From contig JAEUBA010000023.1 of NCBI GenBank assembly GCA_018257865.1, positions 310,001 to 374,000 on the forward strand: a stretch of 64,000 nucleotides of DNA. The letters are read 5' to 3'. How positions within the stretch are numbered: the first letter of the stretch is position 1; the number at the start of each line of letters is the position of its first letter. Below the pieces are notes generated by a model that saw nothing but the letters and a program-made list of their open reading frames with translations, was not told the origin of the DNA and ran no database searches. The translations under genes were made by a program, and so were the position numbers. Shown piece by piece: positions 22,537-33,597 of the stretch. Source of the DNA: Stereocaulon alpinum (lineage: Eukaryota; Ascomycota; Lecanoromycetes; Lecanorales; Stereocaulaceae).

Positions 22537-25260
22537 TCATACCTCTTCTTCACCATTCCTACCTGCAGAACCATTACGATTTAGCCGCTCTTTTGCAAGC
22601 CAGACTTCCTCTAGTGGCAATACCAAGCTAGGATTGATATACCGTAGACCGGTCTCATCATCGTTATCCACATCCCGACCTCCTGATGTCTCGCTTTCGT
22701 ACCTCGATTCGCCTTCGGGTATCGCTCCGAAAGGGGGGTCATGGTTGAGACTTCGTATTGCGATAAACTTCATTAATGGGGAGTAAGTCTTTTGGTAGAA
22801 AACAATGAACCAAATCGAGAAGACGATGAGTGGCAAGATCAAAACTGCACGGTAAATTGCCAAGCTGAGACCGACGATGCCTGCCATAGCAATCTGGAAA
22901 ACGATCAGGCCTAGGACAACGCGGTTGCAGATGATAGGCCAGGCTTGTCCAGTAGAGTGCCGGCGGTGATCCATTGCATAGAGGAGTTGATATTTGTAGA
23001 TGAAGCTGCCGATGATGAAGTACAGCAAGCCGAAGAACAACACGAACCAGGAGCCTGGCAAGACGCTATAGACGATGCAGATAATGAATATGAGGATGCT
23101 TTGTGGAAGGTAGAAGCCATAGCTAAACACCGGCGGTTGCACGAGCTCAGCGTAGTCTGTAATGTGTAAGCTTCATATACAAGTATGATCACTTATCAGA
23201 ATAAGGTCACGAACCTCGAGGAGTCTTTGCACCAGTCAAGTAGATCGGATACAACGCAACACTGCCAAACTCCAGCAAGCGAAACGGGAACAGTCCGAGA
23301 CCCTGGAGTACGATCAAGTTGATGTAGAAAAGGATGAGGCCCTTGAGAGAGCTCGCTAAGACATAAGCAATGCTGGTCGTGTCTTTGAGAGTGTCCCCAA
23401 TCCGGTCGAAGTATCCCTTAGCATTGGAAGCTGTTCCAAGAACGGTAAAGACAACAAAGAGATTAAAGAACGTGAAGAAGAAATTCTTCGAGATCAGCGA
23501 CATCTCAACCTCTCCTTGCGATATCATTCCTTGCAACGTTGAGAGCCCTGGGAATGAAGGTTAGCGGGAACATTACCCGTATTAGATGGAAAACCTACAG
23601 TAGTAAATATATGGCACGGCCACGCTCAATAAGGAGATGAGCAAGGTGGGTAGACCTTGTTGGATCAGAGATCTGCTGATCGCGTGGCTTTCTAGGGCAC
23701 CCGCAAGCTGCGGCCACACAGTGCGAATGTTTTCTAGGCTTAACAAGCCGGCAAGAGGAGCGAGTAGCAGCGACCAGAAGACCGTCAGTATTGCGATGAC
23801 CAAAGTAATGGACCATGCTCGAAGCATTCTGCTTGATCTTGGTAAATACGTATTGTACCATACAACGTCTGCCGGAGCAGGTGCAGGATTTGCTAGCAAC
23901 TTCATTGGCTCCGGGTCCATGGTAGCCTGTACAGCCATTTGCTAGACTCTGTCAGCAACGTCAATGATAAGGCAGCGTGACTTACAGCTGCAGCTGTGGA
24001 ATCTAAGGTGACGAAAGCTAACGGTGTTGGCTTGAACACCTTCTTTCGCGATGACTTGATCTGCTCGTCGAGCTTGCGAAGCTTCTCTTCATAGTAGTCG
24101 ATGGCATCAATCTTTCGACTTTGCAGTCCCCAAAAGCCATACCATATCCGTGTCTTAGGCCTGTCAGCGGTTCGATCATGGTCTTCGTTCTCGGCGTCGA
24201 GAAGGCGTGAGCCTTCTTCGTCATGCGTAGCCGGTTCAGACCTCGAACCTTGGAGCAGCACCCTATTACCCCTAGGTTTTGGGGGTCCCAGATATACAGT
24301 CCAAGCCTCTTCCAACTTCCGTAGAACAATCATCCTTTTTGCGACTAGGTGATCCAGCTCACTCCAGTCCATGCACAGCAGAACGCTTTCCACTTTCCCG
24401 ATCTGCAGATTCTCGATTGTCTCTTTTATCATCTCTTCTGATCGTAGCTCTTCAGGTATCCCTGACAATCTGATTGTCCTATCTGTCACAGTAGATCGGC
24501 TTCCAAGGTAATCCTGGCGGATCCGTATGATCTTCTTGGTCTCCGTGACGAGGAAGTACAAAGCCAGCACGGAGAAGAAGTAGACGAAGAAAACATACAT
24601 CCATAGCATTAGGTTCGTCGGAGCAGTGTCGTCTTTTAGTTTCCTGTCTGCACGAATACCAAAGAATGGGGTCGATTGGGTGGAGTATGCTTTCGAAGAC
24701 TCGTTAATATTCTTCGTGGAGTTCCCCACATTCGGTAGGCCATAGTTGCCGGTATCGTGAACGTGTATAGGTAGCATTACGACCAGAGAGAAGAAGAAGG
24801 TGATTGCTATGTACTTAGTGGCCATGTTAAAGAAGTTGAGGAACTGCCAACTTCGTTAGTCAAGCAGCTTCCTCGACTGGCGAAATCACTCACGACATAA
24901 GCGTCGAGGCCCGCAGAGGCAAGGACCTCCTCCTCGGTGATGCGATATATGACTGGCAGCCATCCAAGGAAAGTATCTGGAAGATCTGGTAGGGGCTTAG
25001 CCGCATCCTTCTGCCTCTTTCTTGCTGCATAGAGTCCAGTCCATCTTGGCCTCATAAACTGGACATGACGATTAGTTAGAACCAAAGGACCAGCAGTCGC
25101 ATGTGCGACTCACACAGAAAGCAAGAAAGGCAAAGACTCCCAGTGCGGTGGAGATAACAATTTGGGTGGTGATGTCTCTCTGGTTCTGGGTCTTGCTCGA
25201 GTCCTTGTAGGGGTCGTCGCCATGTTTGAGGATCCACACTGAACCCATTGCGACGGTCAT
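22537..25260 (-). CDS. CSC1/OSCA-type osmosensitive calcium-permeable cation channel (RSN1/DUF221 family)
   Basis: Six minus-strand exons (25114-25260, 24894-25058, 23986-24843, 23599-23941, 23215-23547, 22537-23156) give 821 aa, the usual family length; every junction keeps phase. The N-terminal helices (IVISTALGVFAFLAFCFMRP; FLNFFNMATKYIAITFFFSL) belong to RSN1_TM. A cytosolic PHM7_cyt loop follows (IRLSGIPEELRSEEMIKETI, then FVTLDSTAAAQMAVQA). The 7-helix core has DVVWYNTYLPRSSRMLRAW, WLSTLQGMISQGEVEMSLIS and KNFFFTFFNLFVVFTVLG. Homologues open under osmotic or mechanical stress in the plasma membrane. The C-terminal cytosolic tail is short and acidic (ending NGEEEV). All introns are about 51-58 bp. 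Confidence 0.92.
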
Positions 25261-25761
25261 GAACTGTATAGACGGAAGGTCAGTGAGGGAATAGGTGGCA
25301 TCGTGGCTGCGCCTTTTTTAGGATTCCAGGTGAAAGGATTCCTTCCCATGGTGGCAATGACGATGGAGCCGGCAGATTTGGAGCAGGGGTACCCAAAGCG
25401 ATACGTGCCGACTAGACTACCACAACAGCATGTGGCACGCGACTTCACTTTGCACCATTTCAGCTACGAAATGTACGAACATAACGTCACATTTGCTGTG
25501 TCCTTGTGAGCAGCAATGAATTCACCATGTGCAATCGAGTTAGGGATTCGAGCCAGAGATGTGCAATAGGCATAGGCCGAGGTCAGATATAAAGAATTCG
25601 AACACATTTCAGAGCTACATTATGTACAAGAAGATAACAAAGTAAGTTCGTAAGTGCCAAATTGCATGTCAAAGAGCTCCTAAAAGAACGACCAAATGCG
25701 AAATCAAAACCTAGCGAGTGTTATCAATGATAATTCTTCCTTGTTGCCCACCCTTATTCGA
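25261..25761. promoter_or_regulatory. Intergenic: upstream of CSC1-like gene, downstream of GH64 gene
   Basis: Five hundred bases with no supported ORF; the flanking genes are both on the minus strand. No clear element is visible. Confidence 0.4.
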
Positions 25762-26988
25762 TCACTTCTGGGTGGTCAAACCCGCAGTGGCATTACCACC
25801 ACCAACCGCAACTGTAAGCAACTGAGGGTTGCCGCTGAAGACCGAGCCACTTTGGTTATCCCCACCGTTGGGAGTCACATCATCATAAGGAAATGCATAT
25901 CCCACTCCACCAATATTGGCAGCATGTACAATGCGTGCATAGTGATTCGTTGGTGAAATCTGGTAATAGCTGCTCGGGCTCCCACTCGGCTGCGTCTCAT
26001 CAATCAAGAGCGTGGAGCGATTGAACGCGGCACTGAAGCGTGCGGTGATGGCTCCCTGCTCGATGACGCCATTGTTGACGAATGGCCCGGTACTGCAGCT
26101 AAAGATATCGCTGGCGGAGGGTTTGCCATATGATGCCGAGCCGCTGAAGTTCATTAGACCAGTATTTGGATCAACTTTACCGTTCACAACGCCGAACGAT
26201 ACTTGAGTATCGATGGCGAGGGGCTGGCTGGTATACTTGTTCCAGACTTGGTTGACATAGTTGTCATAGTAGCCGGAGAACAAATTGTTGTTGATGGTAA
26301 TGCCTTGGGTTGGGCTGAGGGCACGGAGATTGCTACCATTGGGGGCTCTTACAATCAGTGAGCCCCAGCCTGCATTGTCAGAGGCTTGCTGCGCAGCCAA
26401 GCCAGAGCAGATTGTGTCAAGGCCATTGGCTGGGAGACCAGCGACGTGCTGCGTGTTGCCGGAGTTGTCGGCTAAGGTCAATGCGATTGGAAGGGAGACG
26501 AAGTCGACATAGCTGATGTTGACAAAAAGCTGTGAGGAGTTGTAGGTGAACTCGGCGAAACCCTACACGACCTTTAGCACGGAATGCTTCGAAATATGAA
26601 TGCATATTATACTTACCCAGTTCGTATTGATATTTGGATCAGAAGGATTGGTGACTGCCGGCTCGACGAGACCGATAGGGCCGGAGCCATTCGCGGGGTT
26701 TAGAAGAAAAGTCAGGGTATTGTCGACAGAGAACCATAGACGGGCACCAGCAAGATGGGGAATAGTGACTGTGACGGTATTTCCAGGAGCGCCAAGTGCA
26801 ATGGCACAATTTCTTTCTAGAGGACTGCCCGTGGAACTAGGGTTAGAAGGGTAATAGAAGGTTCTGCCATCGGACTGGAGCAGAAAGAGGCTGTTGCCGT
26901 TGTCGAGAGCATAGCCTGAGATGTAAGCATAGACGGTGCTCGAAGTGGTCTGATTCTGAAGAGCGAAGTTGGTCGTAGGGGATGTCAT
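25762..26988 (-). CDS. GH64 family beta-1,3-glucanase (thaumatin-like fold)
   Basis: Two minus-strand exons (26617-26988 and 25762-26562) separated by a 54-bp intron give 390 aa. The GH64 core is clear: SVDNTLTFLL, GLVEPAVTNPSDPNINTNW across the junction, then GFAEFTYNSSQLFVNISYVD. The two acids E128 and D144 are 16 residues apart, as are the catalytic Glu154/Asp170 pair known from the Streptomyces matensis enzyme, so the active site appears intact. Further on are SYYDNYVNQVWNKY-type and PFPYDDV-type segments of the family. GH64 enzymes cut beta-1,3-glucan and are usually secreted. Here the predicted start MTSPTTNFAL has no signal peptide. The open frame upstream of 26988 contains a hydrophobic stretch, but on low-complexity leader-like sequence. 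Confidence 0.9.
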
Positions 26989-27565
26989 GTTCTTGAAATG
27001 TTCTGTTTGTGGTCTTGAGGCAGGAAGATGTTGAATATTGAATAATAGTCTGTCTGACAAGATGAAGAGCCAAGAAGATAGTAGATGACGTATGTACAAG
27101 TGAAGTTGTAAACAGGGAATACAATATGTGCAAGGATGTATATACAGGAGATGTGCAGTGTTATGTACAGATGGCGAATCAATACCATGCTTGCCAGGAA
27201 GCCCTCTTTTATATCCCCATTGTCTCCATGGAATACCCATCAATCACAGGGGCGGGAACGCGATTGCAACGTCAAATGGCCACCGTTGTAGAAGTGATCG
27301 ATATCATGAGGCTAATGGAAGAACGTCCGATGGCGGCTGAAGTCTGGGGTACAACGTGGAGTAATGGTCAAATGGTTGTGGAGAGAGGTCTTGTGCTGCA
27401 AGGTCCCAGCCATCATGGGGCAGAATGATCGCTTGAACTAGGCGGAAGCTAGCGGAGCATACCCGAACTTGGTATGCTACCCGGAAAGTCGCGTCCAGCA
27501 GATCTGCCGACTGATCAAGACTTCCAGAACAATTCCATTCTTCGCCAGCTCAGACGACCTCCAAC
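26989..27565. promoter_or_regulatory. Divergent intergenic region (GH64- / CCT beta+)
   Basis: A head-to-head promoter region of 577 bp. ORFs at 27126-27428 are short and without motifs. No further element is recognised. Confidence 0.4.
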
Positions 27566-29321
27566 ATGGTACGTAATTGACTTTTTGTTATCACGAGCGA
27601 GTACTTATATACTACAGGCAGCTTTCAACCCTACGCAGATCTTCGGCGACGAGGTCACAGAAGAGAAGGGTGAGAATGCGCGTCTTTCAGCCTTCGTGGG
27701 TGCTATTGCAGTGGGAGATCTGGTAAAGAGCACATTGGGACCCAAGGGGATGGATAAGATATTACAGTCAGCGTATGTGACCGCATCTTTCTGGAACTTG
27801 GTGCGTTGTGCTGACTGCTACCTAGATCCACAGGTGCAATTATGGTCACAAACGATGGTGCGACGATCCTCAAGTCAATAGCGTTAGACAATGCAGCAGC
27901 CAAGGTCCTCGTCAACATATCAAAGGTGCAAGATGACGAGGTGGGCGATGGGACCACTTCAGTCACAGTCTTGGCGGCGGAACTGTTGCGGGAAGCAGAG
28001 AAGCTGGTGGAGAGAAAGATACATCCGCAGACCATCATCGAAGGCTACCGAATAGCGAGCAACGTTGCTTTGAAAGCTTTGGAGGAGAGCGCCGTCGATC
28101 ACAGTAAAGACAGGGAAGCCTTCCGAGAAGATCTCACGGCCATAGCACGAACCACACTTAGCTCAAAAGTGCTCAGTCAAGACCGAAGCCACTTTGCGGA
28201 GTTGGCCTGCGATGCTGTCCTCAGAATGCGAGGATCTACCGATCTCAGTCACATACAGATCATCAAGAAGGCTGGTGGAAAACTGAATGACTCCTACCTC
28301 GATGAGGGATTCATTCTGGATAAGCAGATCGGTGTCAACCAACCTAAGAGACTGGAGAACGCCAAGATACTGGTAGCAAACACGGCTATGGACACGGACA
28401 AGATCAAGATCTTCGGTGCGAGAGTGAAGGTCGAGTCTACAGGAAAGCTGGCTGAGCTGGAGAAGGCTGAGAGGGAAAAGATGAAGGCGAAGGTAGAGAA
28501 GATCAAGGCTCACGGCATTAATTGTTTCGTCAACCGGCAATTGATCTACAATTGGCCCGAACAACTCTTCTCGGATGCTGGCATTATGTCAATAGAGCAT
28601 GCGGACTTTGATGGTATCGAACGGTTAGCTTTGGTCACAGGTGGCGAGATTGCCTCTACGTTTGATCACCCTGAGCATGTCAAACTGGGCCACTGTGATC
28701 TGATTGAGGAAGTCATCATTGGGGAAGACACATTGATCAAGTTCTCTGGCGTTGCTGCTGGCCAGGCTTGCACCATCGTCCTCCGAGGAGCCACTGAGCA
28801 GTTGCTGGATGAGGCTGAGCGATCACTTCATGATGCTCTTGCCGTACTGTCACAAACTGTTCGAGAACCCAAAACAACACTGGGGGGTGGCTGCGCAGAA
28901 ATGGTGATGGCAAAAGCTGTGGAGCAAACTGCACCGGCAGTCGAAGGCAAGAAAGCTCTAGCAGTCGAGTCATTTGCTACGGCATTGCGACAATTACCGA
29001 CGATCCTGGCAGACAACGCCGGTTTCGATTCCAGTGACCTAGTGGCGAGACTGAAAAAAGAGATCTACAAGGGCAACACCAGTTCAGGATTAGATCTGCT
29101 AACACCAGGAGGCGGCATCGCCAATATGAGGGAGCTGGGAGTGATTGAGAGCTACAAGCTGAAACGGGCTGTGGTGTCGTCTGCAAGTGAAGCTGCGGAG
29201 GTTAGTCCAATCCATCATCGATCCTCTTCTCTGGAAATCTCTTGCTAAGTACGCCTCGCAGCTTCTGCTACGGGTCGATAATATCATTCGAAGCGCGCCA
29301 CGGAAACGGGAGAGAATGTAA
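27566..29321 (+). CDS. CCT2: T-complex protein 1 subunit beta (chaperonin CCT2)
   Basis: Four exons (27566-27568, 27618-27772, 27826-29200, 29262-29321) encode 530 aa. The first coding exon is just the ATG; intron 1 (49 bp) then joins to AAFNPTQIFGDEVTEEKGEN. The ATP-binding motifs of group II chaperonins are intact: STLGPKGMDKI, MVTNDGATILK, DDEVGDGTTSV and the late DLLTPGGG. VLRGAT and ESFATALRQLPTILADNAGF are also conserved. The final exon adds LLLRVDNIIRSAPRKRERM, the standard CCT2 end, which the unspliced frame misses. The protein is one of eight different subunits of the cytosolic ring that folds actin, tubulin and WD40 proteins. This is an essential housekeeping gene. Confidence 0.96.
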
Positions 29322-30036
29322 GATATGCAATGTCAATGTTCATGATGATCAGCAAAATTTCAAGCATTCTCATGGCATTATACCCACGTTACGGCCGTAG
29401 CAATAGTGTTCATAGCCACAGAGCAATAGACCTGCATCATTATTAATGTGTCAATGTTTCAGCTTTGGCGTAAGGGACAGTGAAGGATCTAGGAATGCTT
29501 TGCGGCACCAGAAACTGAAACTTGCTGAGCGTGGGATTGATTCTAGCACTGATCCCTTTACTGTGTACTCATTTGGTGCATTAGACCCCAGGGTTTTCAA
29601 ACAAAAATGTGAACGTTCCTTGCTTTACTGTTGACTTTGTCCATGTCGATCTTGTGCCTGGTTTTTACATTGATGGCGGGAGGAGCCGCTTGGTTCTAGA
29701 CAGAAGCCTCAACTCGTGATTGGCTGCGGATATCTGACACAACGGTGTTACTCTAACAGGTTAGCGTCTAACCTGGCAACTACTCTGGGGCTGAGAAGCA
29801 ATGCCACAGAATCCCGAATCCTTGCTGTGCCTTTCACGTCTGACATTCCATCGCACCATCCTCATCTCTTCCTTCATCATTGTTACCATATACTTATTGA
29901 TGCACCCATCCACTTATCATCGATCTTACGTTGACAATGCCCGGGATACCATGTAATCCTGGCCAATTCTCCTCAATCGCATCTGCCTACAAAGCCTACC
30001 CATCGAGACAGTAGAGCTGGATCGCACACCGCCATC
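29322..30036. promoter_or_regulatory. Intergenic region upstream of IRE1
   Basis: About 700 bp between two plus-strand genes, serving as the CCT2 3' end and the IRE1 promoter and leader. The 5' leader is pyrimidine-rich near 29850-29890. No gene is supported. Confidence 0.4.
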
Positions 30037-33000
30037 ATGCGTCGGCGTCCAGGCGCTGGAAGGACGGTCGTATCAATATTGACGACGTCCCTACTGCTAT
30101 GGCCCTTCCTAGTATCCTCCCAGAGCCACGATCAGATCTATCATCGCAAATCACCTCATAACCAGGCCGCCCTGGACGAATACCACACCGAACCAATACC
30201 ATCTGGTTCGCAGAACGCAAGAACATTCGAAACAACAAACTACAGATACGGAAAAGATACTACGTTGAACCAGCGGAAAACGAGCGCTGATGCTACGAAT
30301 CCTCTAGCTCTGGCCGGTGAAAGCCGTGCCGTCCGAGCTGTCCAACCTGCACGAGGGTCTGGCAAGCACGCCGGGCTGTCCACGCCGCTCCATGCGCGCT
30401 CGCTGCAGGACTGGGAGGTTGAGGATTTTGTACTTCTGGCGACCGTTGATGGGTCTATACATGCTAGGGATAGGAAGACGGGAGCACCGAGATGGGAGTT
30501 GGAGGTTGATAAGCCGATGGTGGAGACGGTTTATCATTATCAGAACAAATCATTGCTTGATCAGTCGAAGCCCGAGTATGATTTCTTGTGGATTGTGGAG
30601 CCGAGTCGGGATGGAGATATCTACATCTACAATCAGGGTGGACTTGGGGGACTGCAGAAGTTGCATTTAACTGTGAAGCAGTTGGTGGCAGATATGTCAC
30701 CCTATGAGAGCGTGGACCCTGCTGTGGTTTACAACGCGGAGAAGAAGACGAAGCTTTATACAGTGGACGCGACGACTGGTGCTATTAACAAGGTCTTTGG
30801 GTCTGGAGGAGCTCTTAGCAAAGAGCCTAGATGTCCAAAGCCTGGAGGCTTGGACGTCCTCGATGATGAGGAGTGCGGCTCTCGAGGATCCTTTGTCTTG
30901 GGTAGGACCGAATACACTATTACCATCCAAAATCGAGACACGACCGAGCCGATCTGTACTCTCAAATACTCTGAATGGGGCCCCAATACAAGAGATGGAG
31001 ATCTACACAGTCAGTATCTGAGCACTATGGATAACAAATACATCTATCCACTGCACGATGGCAGCATCTTCGGTTGGGACTACGGCCAAATGATGGACAG
31101 GCAGAAGTCCTACACTCAGAAACTTTCTTCTCCAGTCGTTAGGGTCTTCGATGTGGCTCGACCTTCGCAAACTGATGACCCCAATCCACAGCTCATCGTC
31201 CTACCCCAGCCAGTTGCACCTATGGAGAGCGACATCTACGATGTTCTCAGCGCAAAGAACCGTATATTCATCAACCGCACCGAAGCTGGAGGATGGTTCG
31301 CAATGTCCGAAAGTACCTATCCTCTAGTGACAGGCAGAGCAAAGCCTGCGCTGTGCTATGATAACGACTGGCTAGAGTCGACGTCCTTCGGACAGGCTTT
31401 GAGCCTCACACAGCGACAGGAAGGCTTCGTTGGTGTGCATGCTCTGAGTGAATACGAATCACGCAATGGGAACGGCCTCACAATATCAGGACCCGAGACG
31501 GTAGCTGTTAACGACTCTCCAGTCCAGATGTATGTGGATGCATCTCTGCTCCCGTCATTGATCGGTAACAGCAAGATCATCGACACAGCCAGGAATAATG
31601 CCTTCGATCTAGTCGTTCTATGCTTTGTAGGCCTTGCCCTTGTCTTCTTTTATATCAACAGGCGCCTCTTTGTCAAAGGAATTAGAAGCTGGCTAGAAAT
31701 CAGCCAAGCAGTGCCTCCTATGCAACAGCAGGTGGCGTCTCTTCCGTCCACTCCAATCACCACAAGAGCTCCTGATACAGACTTCCACCTAATAACAGAG
31801 GGCAAAGGTGGCGAGATGATTGCGAAAGCCGAGGACGACCTCACCATTGCACGGACAAGGAGCAATACCTTGCTCGAGCCGCCACCGAACACTCTACGCA
31901 GCCGGACCAATTCCTTGCAACATCGTGGCCGCACGGAAAACGAGGCAGATGACAAAATCGGCCGGATACAAGAGCCGTCTCCAGGTCGTGACGACCCGGA
32001 GGAGATTGGTTCTCCCCAGCCAGGCAAGAAGAAAGCTCGACGCGGCAAACGAGGTGGAGCAAAGCGCACGAAGAATCGAAGCAACAGTACCCACGAAACC
32101 TCAAAGGGTGACGCAGAGCAGATTATGGACGAAGTCCCGCAGCAGCCACAAGAGCAACCCATCCAGCTCGAGTTCAAGGGGTCACCTCCCATTGGCACTG
32201 ACATGACCGAAGTAGACGGACCGCTTGTCAAGGTCGGACATCTAAGCGTTAATACGGATGTAGTTCTGGGAATGGGTGGCAGTGGTACGATGGTTTTCAA
32301 AGGCTCTTTCGGTGGAAGAGACGTCGCTGTGAAGCGCATGCTCAAGCAATTCTACGAGATTGCCGCTCACGAAGTCAACTTGCTCCAAGAGAGTGATGAC
32401 CACCCGAACGTCGTACGGTACTTCGACAAGGAGACTGCTGGAGACTTCCTGTATATTGCTCTTGAGCTTTGCCCGGCCTCGCTTCAAGATGTGATTGAGA
32501 AGCCAAGCTACCATACCACACTTATTCCTTCCAACGGTTTGGACACACCGAACATGTTGAAGCAAATCACCTCTGGACTGCTATATCTCCACACCCTTAA
32601 GATCGTACATAGGGACATCAAACCTCAGAATATCCTTGTCTCTGCCCCCAAACTCAGCTTGACCAATCCGTCGGTCACCCAACCACCCCGCCTCCTAATA
32701 TCTGACTTCGGTCTCTGCAAAAAGCTTGAGGACAACCAGAACTCATTCCGCGCCACCACCGCTTTCGCGGCGGGGACTTCAGGCTGGCGTGCCCCCGAGC
32801 TGCTCGTCGATGATGATCCGAATCTGCCAACAAGCGCTGCCTTGGATCTGACGAGAGTCGAGACAACAAACAACTCCGAACCCTTGGTAGTCGATCCGCA
32901 AACTAACCGCCGTGCCACCCGTGCCATCGACATCTTCTCTCTCGGCTGTGTCTTCTACTACTGCCTCACACAGGGTTCTCATCCCTTCGACAAAGATGGC

Positions 33001-33597
33001 AAATTCATGCGCGAAGCGAACATCGTGAAAGGACTCTACAATCTCGACGATCTTGACTGCATGGGCGACTATCAATGGGAGGCTAAAGACCTCGTCGGTG
33101 CTATGCTGAGCAAGAATCCAAGAGAGAGACCAGATGCAGCCACTGTCCTCTCACATCCGTTCTTCTGGCCTGCAGAAGATCGACTGGAGTTCCTCTGCCA
33201 CGTCAGTGACGCCTTCGAGTCCGAGAAGTTTAACGAGCAGCAATACAATCGACCTAGTGAATCTCTTGCCTACCTAGAAGAGCATGCAAATGCCATTCTT
33301 CGACATACGCATTATGACTTCTTGAGCGTCTTACCGAGAGACTTCACAGCAACATTAAGCAAGCAGCGGAAATACAAGGGGGAGAGCGTCTTGGATCTAC
33401 TACGTGCGCTGAGGAATAAGAAAAACCATTACGAAGATATGCCGGACCACGTAAAGAAATATGTTGGGCCGTTGCCCGAGGGGTACTTGTGTTTCTGGAC
33501 GGTGAAATTTCCGAGTCTGCTTTTGACTACGTGGGGCGTTATCAGGGACTTAGGGTGGGAGAAGAGAAGTCGATTTAAACGATTCTATGAGGGATGA
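30037..33597 (+). CDS. IRE1: IRE1: ER stress sensor, bifunctional serine/threonine kinase-endoribonuclease
   Basis: A single exon of 1186 aa. A signal peptide (about residues 8-28, VVSILTTSLLLWPFLVSS) leads into a lumenal sensor domain with beta-propeller-type repeats (LLATVDGSIHARDRKTGAPR). One transmembrane helix follows at about 522-542 (FDLVVLCFVGLALVFFYIN), then a basic linker (KKKARRGKRGGAKR). The kinase begins at about 744 (LGMGGSGTMVFKG), with HRDIKPQN at 858-865 and the DFG triplet at 890-892. The KEN RNase domain (about 1046-1186) retains R1126, N1127 and H1131 in LRNKKNHYED, with the spacing of the catalytic residues of yeast Ire1. In fungi IRE1 splices the HAC1/hacA mRNA to start the unfolded-protein response. 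All functional residues I can check are present. Confidence 0.97.
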   Translation: MRRRPGAGRTVVSILTTSLLLWPFLVSSQSHDQIYHRKSPHNQAALDEYHTEPIPSGSQNARTFETTNYRYGKDTTLNQRKTSADATNPLALAGESRAVRAVQPARGSGKHAGLSTPLHARSLQDWEVEDFVLLATVDGSIHARDRKTGAPRWELEVDKPMVETVYHYQNKSLLDQSKPEYDFLWIVEPSRDGDIYIYNQGGLGGLQKLHLTVKQLVADMSPYESVDPAVVYNAEKKTKLYTVDATTGAINKVFGSGGALSKEPRCPKPGGLDVLDDEECGSRGSFVLGRTEYTITIQNRDTTEPICTLKYSEWGPNTRDGDLHSQYLSTMDNKYIYPLHDGSIFGWDYGQMMDRQKSYTQKLSSPVVRVFDVARPSQTDDPNPQLIVLPQPVAPMESDIYDVLSAKNRIFINRTEAGGWFAMSESTYPLVTGRAKPALCYDNDWLESTSFGQALSLTQRQEGFVGVHALSEYESRNGNGLTISGPETVAVNDSPVQMYVDASLLPSLIGNSKIIDTARNNAFDLVVLCFVGLALVFFYINRRLFVKGIRSWLEISQAVPPMQQQVASLPSTPITTRAPDTDFHLITEGKGGEMIAKAEDDLTIARTRSNTLLEPPPNTLRSRTNSLQHRGRTENEADDKIGRIQEPSPGRDDPEEIGSPQPGKKKARRGKRGGAKRTKNRSNSTHETSKGDAEQIMDEVPQQPQEQPIQLEFKGSPPIGTDMTEVDGPLVKVGHLSVNTDVVLGMGGSGTMVFKGSFGGRDVAVKRMLKQFYEIAAHEVNLLQESDDHPNVVRYFDKETAGDFLYIALELCPASLQDVIEKPSYHTTLIPSNGLDTPNMLKQITSGLLYLHTLKIVHRDIKPQNILVSAPKLSLTNPSVTQPPRLLISDFGLCKKLEDNQNSFRATTAFAAGTSGWRAPELLVDDDPNLPTSAALDLTRVETTNNSEPLVVDPQTNRRATRAIDIFSLGCVFYYCLTQGSHPFDKDGKFMREANIVKGLYNLDDLDCMGDYQWEAKDLVGAMLSKNPRERPDAATVLSHPFFWPAEDRLEFLCHVSDAFESEKFNEQQYNRPSESLAYLEEHANAILRHTHYDFLSVLPRDFTATLSKQRKYKGESVLDLLRALRNKKNHYEDMPDHVKKYVGPLPEGYLCFWTVKFPSLLLTTWGVIRDLGWEKRSRFKRFYEG

